Source: Nemertoderma westbladi
Lineage: Eukaryota > Xenacoelomorpha > Nemertodermatida > Nemertodermatidae
Assembly: GCA_032718475.1 (NCBI GenBank)
Contig: JAUCBJ010007697.1
Coordinates: 1-47,500, forward strand
DNA: 47,500 nt
Direction: 5' to 3'
Shown here piece after piece: positions 20,303 through 29,162 of the stretch (position 1 is the stretch's first letter; each line of letters opens with the position of its first letter). The translations under genes and the position numbers were made by a program. Under the pieces are notes generated by a model that saw only the letters and a list, made by a program, of their open reading frames with translations, did not search any database and was not told the DNA's origin.

Positions 20303-23149
20303 TTAAGAATGCTGTGCCGGCTTGTCAACAAAATTGCACCGCCACAACTCCCTATCACCCATGACATTTGCTAGATCATACGCATCTTTAAGGCCAGTGT
20401 CCTTTAAGATGCGTCTCAAGAAAGTCATGGGCTGTCCACCATGCTTATTCACTCCATGAGGCTGCCAAAGTACAAGATTATGCACTGGCTGGTCCTCACG
20501 GCGAAAGCAATGTCCTGCAAAGCGGAGGCGATTTTGTTCTAGTGTCAAGCTTGGGGGAACCAATGAGACACCTCCAATGTTATATAGTGTCTGGTTGGAG
20601 ATGTGTGCATTGTACTTGACACAATGAACCCGGCGTAGCATTCTTGTGAATGTGCCATCCAGAGATTTGGTGTCCTCAGCAGTTAGAGCCCAGCATGGAC
20701 TCCCGTAGAGGAGTACTGGAACTACTGCTGCTCTAAATAATCGGACCTTCAGTTTCCGATTAATTCTCGGTGATTTCCAAATCCTGGAAAGCCTATTCAA
20801 GGCTGTCCATGCCTTTCCCTTACGTATTCGAAGGTCCTCACCTGACTTCCGGATCCATGATCCCAGGTAACAGAAGTCGTCCACATGCTCAAGCATACCA
20901 TCCTTTGAGCTTATGCTCATCCGATCAGAGACTTGCTGAGGACTTTCAAAGTTAACAGTCAGAATTTTGGTCTTTCTGGAGTTAATAAAAAGACCAACAC
21001 TAGAAGCAGCATGTTCTAATGAGCTGAGGAGCCGTTGGGCTCCCTCTAATGATTCTGAGAGTACTCCTAAGTCATCAGCAAAGTCTAGATCAGTTAGGTA
21101 CTTGGCAGGATTTCCTCGACTTCTGGAGCCAGTAGGTGGAGTTATCATCACCCCATCATCATTATGATGATCTAAGGACATGCGTAGAACATAGTCAACC
21201 ACAATAATGAACAAGAATGGTGCAAGTGTGTCTCCTTGGAGGACGCCCCATAACACTTCAAATGGTTCTGTGTCACCATCAACAGTAGACACAAATGTTG
21301 TCGAACCATCGTATACTGATCTGATTGCTGCAATAATTTCATCAGGAATCCCATATAATGAAAGTATGCTGAACATACGTGAGCGAGAGACTGAATCAAA
21401 GGCCTTGAAGAAGTCAACAAAGATAACAGCCAGATGCCTGTCTTTCTTTTTTGATAATTCTTCAATTATCCTTCTAAGTGCCAAAATGGGCTCCATGGTC
21501 CCACGACCTTTACGGAACCCATTCTGATTTCCACGGAGCAGTCTCTCAATGGGATCCCTGATGCGATTTAATAGAATCCTATTGTATAGCTTTGCAGCAA
21601 TCGAGATCAATGAGATTCCCCGAAAAGAACCATAGAGTGTTAGGTTGCCCTTCTTGGGAACTGGCACCAACTTATTTGTTTTCATTTCTTGTGGGACTCT
21701 TGTTGTTCGGTACATGTCTACTATGATGGGATAGATGAGCTTTAAACACTCAGGTATTTTAAAGACCTCAGGGGGAACACCATCTACTCCACTGGCACGA
21801 TTGGTCTTAATGCTCTTTGCAGCAGCCTTCACTTCTGCAAAGGAGATATCGCCAATGGGAATATCTGGGAGTACAGACTCAGACACTTTTACTTCTATAA
21901 AGTTATCAGGCAATACCCTGTCATTATTGAGGAGCTTTTCAAAGTGGGCTTTCCAACCATTGAGGCGATCGGCTGGTGATTCAGCCTTAACCTTGGTGGT
22001 TGGTTGGCTTTTCCGCCCAGTAAGCAGATTGATTGATTTCCATGCCTGGGATGATTGCCTGCTGTCGTCAGCATCATTGATGGCATCAACCTGTTGGTTT
22101 ATTAGCTCCTGTAGATTAACAGAGTACTGCCTGTTCAGGGACCTAGATGCAGCCTTAACTGCATTCTTGGCCGCTGTAGTCTGTTTGAGTCGGGACTCTT
22201 TCTGCGCCTTATGAAGGTCATTTCGGCACTTCTGAATTTTGTTGTCAGTCCAGGGGGCCCTTTTCCTGTTTCGAGGGTATACAGGAACTGTTTCTGCAGC
22301 TGCTAACTTAACTGCTTCTGTAAAGGCAGTATAGCCCTCACAGTGATCTGCCGCCTCAGAGGCAAGAGCCTCATACCTGTTGCTCAGCTGTAGTGTGAAG
22401 CTGGATCTCACACTTGGCTGTTGCAACAGAGAGGACCAGTCATGCCGCGGCAAGGCAGATTTCGTTGTTCTGCTAGCACGCAGACTAAGTCTTACCTTGG
22501 CCACAATAAGGCGGTGATCACTGGAGAAGGGTCGAAGTGTAAATGCATTGCAGTCTTGTATAGAGCTCCTGTATTTCCTACGAAACAGAATATGGTCTAT
22601 CTGGGACTTGTGACCACTGGGTCCACTATGAGTCCATAGCTTTCCAGTTCGCTTCTTGAACTGGGTTCCAGCCGAAAACAATCCATTTCCAGAGATAAAA
22701 TCCTGAAGATGGACAGAATTTCGGTTAACACTATTGCTATAGACCCAGGGCGATGTAGGTGATTGATGCAGACTTGCATTAAAGTCTCCCAGGAATGTTA
22801 AGAATGCATGCTGATCCACTCCATCAGTAGCTGCTTGTAGATTGTGGTAGAAATTTTCCACCTCCTCTACAGGGGCAACACTAGTTGGAGAGTAGCACAC
22901 AATCAGAACCACCTTAGGAAACTTCTTAGCCAGTCTTCCAGAACATGAGAAGTGGCAACGGATGATGCGGTTAGAGATTTGGTCTATTTTGTCCAATGCT
23001 GCATGTGCAGTTGGATTCATCAATAGACCAATTCCACCATTGCCACTATCATCTGCTGACGCGAGGGCGAGTCGCCAACCGCCCCCCATGTCCTTAATCA
23101 GAACCTCATCAGTCTGTCCAGTCTGCATTCGGTGCTCTTGAACACCCAC
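20303..23149 (-). CDS. RTE-like endonuclease/reverse transcriptase
   Basis: The 948-codon frame begins inside the AP endonuclease (GVQEHRMQ, where the catalytic Glu is kept). It continues with LTFLGDFNAS (~residue 118) and FSSDHRLIV (~208), the two other hallmark blocks of the exonuclease-endonuclease-phosphatase fold. A linker with the LNGWKAHFEKLLN motif follows. The RT blocks are FRGISLISIAAKLYNRIL, IFVDFFKAFDSVSR (~577), GVLQGDTLAPFLF and LDFADD (~688; Phe replaces the usual Tyr). The C-terminal thumb and RFAGHCFRR segment are complete. The frame is open to its natural stop, so this copy is young. The frame change at its N-terminus probably inactivates it unless translation reinitiates or shifts. 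Confidence 0.85.
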   Translation of the reverse strand: MGVQEHRMQTGQTDEVLIKDMGGGWRLALASADDSGNGGIGLLMNPTAHAALDKIDQISNRIIRCHFSCSGRLAKKFPKVVLIVCYSPTSVAPVEEVENFYHNLQAATDGVDQHAFLTFLGDFNASLHQSPTSPWVYSNSVNRNSVHLQDFISGNGLFSAGTQFKKRTGKLWTHSGPSGHKSQIDHILFRRKYRSSIQDCNAFTLRPFSSDHRLIVAKVRLSLRASRTTKSALPRHDWSSLLQQPSVRSSFTLQLSNRYEALASEAADHCEGYTAFTEAVKLAAAETVPVYPRNRKRAPWTDNKIQKCRNDLHKAQKESRLKQTTAAKNAVKAASRSLNRQYSVNLQELINQQVDAINDADDSRQSSQAWKSINLLTGRKSQPTTKVKAESPADRLNGWKAHFEKLLNNDRVLPDNFIEVKVSESVLPDIPIGDISFAEVKAAAKSIKTNRASGVDGVPPEVFKIPECLKLIYPIIVDMYRTTRVPQEMKTNKLVPVPKKGNLTLYGSFRGISLISIAAKLYNRILLNRIRDPIERLLRGNQNGFRKGRGTMEPILALRRIIEELSKKKDRHLAVIFVDFFKAFDSVSRSRMFSILSLYGIPDEIIAAIRSVYDGSTTFVSTVDGDTEPFEVLWGVLQGDTLAPFLFIIVVDYVLRMSLDHHNDDGVMITPPTGSRSRGNPAKYLTDLDFADDLGVLSESLEGAQRLLSSLEHAASSVGLFINSRKTKILTVNFESPQQVSDRMSISSKDGMLEHVDDFCYLGSWIRKSGEDLRIRKGKAWTALNRLSRIWKSPRINRKLKVRLFRAAVVPVLLYGSPCWALTAEDTKSLDGTFTRMLRRVHCVKYNAHISNQTLYNIGGVSLVPPSLTLEQNRLRFAGHCFRREDQPVHNLVLWQPHGVNKHGGQPMTFLRRILKDTGLKDAYDLANVMGDRELWRCNFVDKPAQHS

Positions 23150-23153
23150 TGCG

Positions 23154-23618
23154 CTAAGAGAAATTATCTGCCAAGGCAGTCAGCTCACCTTGTCGCATTG
23201 GGGACCCGAGTGTTAGGGTGTTTACTGAGGCTAGTCTAGTAACTTGCCTCAGATTCACCAATTGCTTTGTTGGTCGGGGTGGAACATGAGAGTAGCCTCC
23301 AACTCCAGAATCCCTCTCCCCATCACAATCTGGCCTCCCTGGTGACCCAGGGTTTGGGCCAGAAAGGTCATCAAGAAAGGGACTCAAAGAATTGTTGGCT
23401 GCTCTCTCTCCAGTAGGGGGTGAGACAGGCAGCCGGTCAGGAGTTAACTGACGCCTGTGAGGCCGATTGTGTCCGGTAATTCCACTGGCCTCTAGTGGCC
23501 GGACCTCCGCATTGCTAATGTAATCCATAGTGGGGGTTGGGGGGTGCTTTTTTGCCGAGTCAGCTCTCGGGGCAAATACTGCACCCTGGTTTGCCATTCC
23601 ACAGGGTGGGTGTCGCAA
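23154..23618 (-). pseudogene. N-terminal part of the RTE-like protein, out of frame
   Basis: This 154-codon frame has a Pro/Ser-rich leader. It ends in SPMRQGELTALADNFS, the segment that in related endonucleases lies just before the xGVQExR block. That block appears next in the adjacent frame (23149), so the two are halves of one protein separated by a single-nucleotide shift. Confidence 0.7.
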
Positions 23619-23902
23619 TGGAGTCAGATATGAATAAAGCTAGAATAAAAACATGATAAAACAAAATAAAACTGATAGATAGACCTAGATAGAATTTATA
23701 ACTTCTGAACTTAGATGAACCGAAATTGTTTTGTGTTTAGTTCTTACATCAGTTCATAGTGTTGTATATAGGCCCTAGCACCTACCGGTAGTGCATGTAC
23801 CAGTGTAGTGTGTAGTGTGTAATGTGGAACTAGAATTTTATTTGTTGCGTAGAAAGTGACTTTAAACCTCTGAACCTGTAAACTGTTAAATGGACCTGCG
23901 TT

Positions 23903-25245
23903 TAGGGTTCAACAGAAGGCACTTTATGGGGCCGAACCGAACCGAACCGAAGCAGGGCCAACTTCGGGCCGAACCGAACCGAATCCGAACCGAAGTTCAG
24001 GAAGTTAGCAAGTTATGGTCATAAATTCGTATTTACGTCACTATACTGTCGTCTGACTGGCAGTGGCAGACTGGTACCTATTTGGTCTGCGGACTTAGCG
24101 AGAGAGCTATGATTAATTAAAAAAATAAGTACCGGTACTACAAAATAAAATGGCAATATTTACATTACTGTACATTACTAACCTAAACTACTGTATACTT
24201 GCTGTGTACATGCACTTAATGTATGCACCACATTTTCACCCGTAGTAAGCCAGCCGTACAGTATTAGTGACATCAAATTTAGAAAACCTCACTAAAAGTA
24301 CAGGTAGTCTTTGTAATACTATTTATATGAGGTAGTAGGTATATTTGGTATTATGTATCAAAGTTATGATTAATTAAAAAATAGGTACTACTGTACAAAG
24401 TAAAAAGGCAATATTTAGCCTAACCTAAACTACTGTTTAATTAAGCTAATTTTGAAACTACCCAAGTAAACTGGAAACAATTAAAACAATAATGCCATTT
24501 AAATGGAAGTTCAGTCCAAAATTAAGGGTGTAAACGTGAAGCAGACAGTGGTGTAGACACCTGGTGCAGACAGTGGTGCAGACACTGGTGCAGCGTGCAG
24601 ACAGTGGTGCAGCGGGCAGACAGTGGTGCAGACACTGGTGCAGACAATGTCTACACCACTGTCTGCACCAGGTGTCTGCACCAGTGTCTGCCTGCACCAG
24701 GTGTCTGCACGCTCCACCACTGTCTGCACCAGTGTCTGCACCACTGTCTGCACCAGTGTCTGCACCACTGTCTGCACCACTGTCTGCACCAGGTGTCTGC
24801 ACCACTGTCTGCACTACTGTCTGCACCAGCTGTCTGCACCAGCTGTCTGCACCACTGCCTGCACCACTGTCTGCACCACCGTCTGCACCACTGTCTGCAC
24901 AACTGTCCGCACCAGGTGTCTGCACCACTGTCTGCACCAGGTGTCTGAACCAATGTCTGCACCACTGTCTGCACCAGTGTCTGCACCAGGTGTCTGCACC
25001 ACTGTCTGCTCTGCACCAGTGTCTGCTTAACGTTTACACACCCCAAAATTAATTAGTACAACGATGGACAGATTGATTAGTCTTACTGTCTTCTGGTCTT
25101 GGCTCAATCAGTCAATGTAATACTTGGAATATTTAGCAAAGTTTGCTCCGGGCTTCTGCAGTATCAATTACAGAAGCCGAACCGAACCGAAATTGCCAAA
25201 CTTCTGCCCGAACCGAACCGAAGCCGAAGCTTCTGTTGAGCCCTA
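23903..25245. mobile_element. Non-autonomous hAT-like element with 8-bp target duplication
   Basis: The element is flanked by a perfect 8-bp duplication, CCTGCGTT, at 23895-23902 and 25246-25253. Its ends are inverted repeats: TAGGGTTCAACAGAAG on the left and, read inward, TAGGGCTCAACAGAAG on the right. Each is followed by CCGAACCGAACC-type subterminal repeats (or their complement). An 8-bp duplication with short T/CAGGG termini is the hallmark of the hAT superfamily. There is no transposase. The interior holds a ~75-bp direct repeat (24108-24200 and 24364-24436) and a second element (24526-25044). Confidence 0.85.
24526..25044. mobile_element. Foldback-like minisatellite element nested in the hAT-like element
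   Basis: This 519-bp unit is flanked by a perfect 8-bp duplication, AAAATTAA (24518-24525 and 25045-25052). Its ends are inverted: GGGTGTAAACGTGAAGCAGA on the left and, read inward, GGGGTGTGTAAACGTTAAGC on the right. The body is almost entirely a 12-13-bp minisatellite. It runs as TGGTGCAGACAC-type units in the left ~110 bp and as the complementary GTGTCTGCACCA-type units in the right ~385 bp, so the two arms can fold back on each other. Long frames through it (Cys/Leu/His-rich) are low-complexity shadows. Confidence 0.8.
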
Positions 25246-25253
25246 CCTGCGTT

Positions 25254-25716
25254 ACGTTACGGTATTTCAGTATTTATGATCTTGATATATTTCCAACTGT
25301 CCAATGAATGAAAATGCTGCCGAAGTAATTTACGGAATCTATTACAGTTGACAGTATATCACTGTATCAGTCTGTCAGTATATATTGTATATTATGTATT
25401 AACAGTAGAAGCTTTCCTTTCCGCACTGACAACGGTCTGACGGTATACTGTTATGCCGTAGTATTCTAGATTAGGGCTTGATGGAATATTGTATAGATTG
25501 AGTAGGCCTAGGTCATGAGTGAGTACCAACCTTTACAGCATTAGTTTACTACGAGCAGACGAGTACGAGGAGTTTTAACTATCGGTGCGGTAGCCTACAG
25601 CCTACCGGTAAGCTGGTAAGTGCACCTCTCTGACTCTTGTTAGCCTAATTATAAACTTACTCAATTGATTCGACTTACCGGTATATCTGCTGATCTGTAT
25701 ATACAGATATAGGAGG
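25254..25716. promoter_or_regulatory. 5' flank of ATG2
   Basis: This is the 460 bp between the hAT-like element and the ATG2 start codon. It should contain the 5' untranslated region and at least part of the core promoter, but no specific element can be assigned with confidence. Confidence 0.3.
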
Positions 25717-27585
25717 ATGACTTGGAGATTTCCGTGGTCCGACTCAATAAAGAAACGCGCTTGTCGCTACCTACTCCACCATTATATCGGCTCGTTCCTT
25801 AAAGAGAAACTCACCCTCGACCAACTCAGTATCAATCTATTCGACGGGGTTGGTTCCGTGGAGAACGTGGCTCTCGATGTGTGGGCCTTAAACTCGATTC
25901 TTCGGGAGGCCAGCGCCCCGTTCGAGGTACTGGAGGGAAATGTCAGCGTTATATCGATAACGGTACCATGGAGCAATCTGCTCACATCGAGCACGCTGCT
26001 CGAGATTAAAGGCGTCAACCTCACCATACAACCGAAATTCGAGTACGAAAACTCAAATCTCTTGGACTCATTATGGGGGACTTGGAGTATGACGTCATCG
26101 ATGCAGTTAGCCAAGGAGTGTCTGCGGGGTCACCACGACATAGCGGCAACCGTCGCACAGACTACCCAGGGTTTCGATGGACTCGACCTATTCGCTAAAG
26201 CGATCGCCTCGGTGCTCGTCCGACTGAGGGTGGTGGTTTCGGACACGGTGATTAAACTCGATCACTTCTCGGACACGTTCGCGTCCGGGGTTCACATCGC
26301 CGTCAGGAATCTCGAGTACTTCGACGAATCCGCTAAGGACGTTGTTAATGAAGTCGATAGTCTACCGGATACTCTTATATACGCCGCGTTTTCTACCAAG
26401 ACTATACTCTGCCGCGACGTCTCCTTGCATACCTACCGCGTAGAGAAGGACGCCTCTAGTTTCTGCTTCGAAGAACCCACTCCTGAATCGATGCGCCCTC
26501 TAGCGGTGGTTAACGGACAAGTCGAGTGTCAACTAAAGATGAAAGTCCAGGAAGGGATCCCGGGTTGGAAGGTTGACGGGGAGCTGTTTCTCGACTCCTT
26601 TAGAATTGGCGTCGCCCCTAACCAGATCGCTACGCTCGTTTCCCTCGCGAACAGTTTTATGCGTCCGACCGACGGCAGGAGTCCCGCTCGACGCGTCTCT
26701 AAGCAACACCCAATCGCGGCGCATCTGGACACCGAGCTGCACCTAGCTGCGGGGTTGGGGGCCCAACCGACGGCCCCCGAGGGGTGGCTGCCTACCCCGG
26801 TCGACGGCGACGACTTCTACTCTCTGACGGCGCACTCGGTGACCGGCTCTGTGATCTCGTCGGTCTCCGAGAGCTCCGCCTCATTGCGCCCGTCCTCCAC
26901 CGCGCTCGCCTACCGACTCTCCGGCTTATCTTCCGACCCGGCGGCCTCCGGCGTCCGGTTTATCCTCCGGTTCCGTTCGCTGGTTCTCCTCCTCCTGCAG
27001 GACGAGCCGACCGACTCGCGATGGTTCGACGCGCTTGCCGCCGCCCCGTTAGGCCCACGGAACGCCGCCCCGCTGCTCGCCGGACTCACGGGTCGGGATC
27101 ACTTCCAGTTGCTGTGCAACCCCATCGCTATAGAGACGGTGTGGCGCCGTTGCGAGGGCCGCTCCTCCAGACAGACGGAGGTGAGTCTCGGCGACGTCGG
27201 CCTCCACGAATGGCTCTACCCCGACGGTAAACCCAACCGACTCGACATCCTCGTCTTCCCGAATCGTTCCCAGGCTAACTTCTCCCTCTCCAACCAGCCC
27301 TGCTGCACTATATCCTACAAGGAGTTTATCTCCTGGTCTAACAGCTGTTTGCTCTCGGCGATCGAGGTCACCCTCCAGTCCCTACGCGTACAGCTGGATG
27401 TATCGATGTACGATCGCTTGGCTAACATCCTCGAACCCTTCCGTCCCGCTCCCTCGTCCGCCAACTACACCGGGTTGCCGTCCTTCGATATTCACGATCA
27501 TTTCGCCAACTTGATCGACGATTCTTTTATCTCGGATAATTGGCAGGTCTCCTTCACATGCGAGGCGACGTCATTGGAACTCCTG
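25717..27585 (+). CDS. ATG2: Autophagy-related protein 2 (ATG2), exon 1
   Basis: ATG2 is a rod-shaped bridge that moves phospholipids from the ER to the growing autophagosome, working with WIPI/ATG18 and ATG9; it also acts at lipid droplets. This 623-codon exon starts at an ATG in a purine-rich context (AGGAGGATG). It encodes the chorein-type N-terminus: MTWRFPWSDSIKKRACRYLLHHYIG, then LTLDQLSINLFDGVGSVENV and VEISV-like VISITVPWSNLL, all characteristic of ATG2A/B. It ends in TSLELL with the donor GTGAGA. The 3' part is clearly more GC-rich than the introns. The exon is unusually large, since the human genes are split into around 40 exons, which implies intron loss in this lineage. An overlapping alternative frame at 26784-27230 is a GC-driven shadow. 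Confidence 0.93.
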
Positions 27586-28283
27586 GTGAGATTATCTATT
27601 TATTTGCTTGTATATTACGCTTTTTATTCTCTGTTGACAGATTATTCTTTTATTATTAATATTTTTTACAATGTCACACAAGCGCTCATCATATCACACG
27701 TTCATCTTTTAAATATTAGCCCTTTACCGCATACTCATGTTCAGAGACAACATTGCTAGAAAGGTTTTTACACATTGATATTTTGCTTAATAGATAATCT
27801 GTAATACCTCATGCGAAAGCTGATTGGATATTCTACACGGTAGAACCATCCAATGAAATGTAGGATAGTATCTTACCTATCTAAATCCTTCCAATTACTC
27901 AGGTTACGAAATGTTGGGCCGATCTATACAACTGCTTTAACATTTTTCAAACTTTTCAAGGGGGGGGGGGGGGGGTCGTAGTATTGGTATGTTTAACGGC
28001 TTTACGCATTGACAAAATATTGGACATTAATTTGTTAAATAAATGAAACGGTATAGTAGTATTTTTATTTTACGCTGATTCAGAATCTGAATTCATTTTT
28101 CCGATACAAAGTTTCGTTATCGAGTTATTCGAAAATTTCAATCCACAGTTGAAAGTTTGTAATTTTTTGCCGCACACCTTACAACACCAAAAATTATAAT
28201 GAAAATTAATAATTTTGCTAATATTTTGCTATTTTCGGAATCAGTAATACCACTCTGTGGGCCAAAAAATTAAGTAAATACAC

Positions 28284-28385
28284 TAATGGTGCAGACATCT
28301 GATCCAGACACATGGTACAGAGTACAGACAGACATTGGTGCAGACACTGGTGCAGACACCTGGTGCAGACACTGGTGCAGACAGC
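28284..28385 (-). repeat. Short left arm of the 12-13-bp minisatellite
   Basis: The sequence is made of TGGTGCAGACA(C)-type units, the reverse complement of the units in the large array at 29163-31987. The pair looks like the two very unequal arms of a foldback-like element. Confidence 0.75.
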
Positions 28386-28739
28386 AAACAGTATTTTTAA
28401 ACCAGACATGGTACAGTGTAATCATATCACCCATCGGTGCCTCGTCGCATGTTTGAAGAGTTAACAGTGACACGTTATTCTAACCAAAAAAATAAACGAA
28501 ACTCAATAGGTTACAGTTTGTACCAGTAGTTTCACACTTTTGATAAAAACCGAAAGAGGTCTGTCAATCATTGATGAAATTCAATCATCATCAAATCAAT
28601 TATTTGCCAACAAGTCATACTAACGACTGAGCATGTACTGATTCATGCTCTATATTATTAGTTAGTGAGTGTATCCCCAGCATGATGCAATAACTTGATT
28701 ACATCGTTTTATTAAAGCATTGACTCCAGTAAAGGTAAA

Positions 28740-28993
28740 GTTGCAGGACATTGCTATCACCATGAGGACCAGCCAGTACATAATATTGTGCTTTGGCAGC
28801 CTCATGGAGTGAATAAGCATGGTGGACAGCCCATGAAATCTTGAGACGCAACTTAAAGGACACTGGCCTTGAAGATGCGGATGATCTAGAAAATGTCATG
28901 GGTGATAGGGAGTTGTGGCGGCGCAATTTTGTCGACAAGCCGGCACAGCATTCATAAGAATGCAGCTGCAATGCAGCATGCCGATCCTAGTAG
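28740..28993 (+). mobile_element. 5'-truncated RTE-like insertion with 15-bp target duplication
   Basis: The sequence matches the last ~255 bp of the RTE-like element at 20275-23640 (TTGCAGGACATTGCT through GCAGCTGCAATGCAGCATGC) and ends in CTAGTAG. It is flanked by a perfect 15-bp duplication, TCCAGTAAAGGTAAA, at 28725-28739 and 28994-29008. This proves target-primed insertion and defines the 3' end of the family. Confidence 0.9.
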
Positions 28994-29162
28994 TCCAGTA
29001 AAGGTAAACAAATTAAACATACTCTGTCTAAAGTACGTAATGTAGGCCAGGCCTATAGCAATCAAACACTCACGATGATATACGAATGATAAAAATATAA
29101 TATAATAATAGTATCTAGTGGTCCTTGTTTTGTGCCGTGCACTTTGGTATTTTAGTATTTTC

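Larger units (their letters stand above)
20275..23640 (-). mobile_element. Nearly full-length RTE-like non-LTR retrotransposon
   Basis: Minus-strand order: a Pro-rich leader peptide and the first endonuclease residues (23618-23154); then, after a one-nucleotide frame change, the rest of the AP-type endonuclease and the reverse transcriptase (23149-20303); then a short 3' end, GCAGCTGCAATGCAGCATGC. Two 5'-truncated + strand copies of the same 3' end lie at 28740 and 39970. In those copies the 3' end runs into a TAG-type tail that this copy lacks. Confidence 0.85.

Noticed and set aside
24458-25052. Overlapping open frames on both strands encoding Cys/Leu/His-rich or Gln/Ala/Asp-rich repeats
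   Set aside because: They are translations of the 12-13-bp minisatellite in every frame. There is no start context or non-repetitive part.
26784-27230. 148-codon Arg-rich frame overlapping ATG2 exon 1
   Set aside because: It is a GC-driven shadow of conserved ATG2 coding sequence in another frame.
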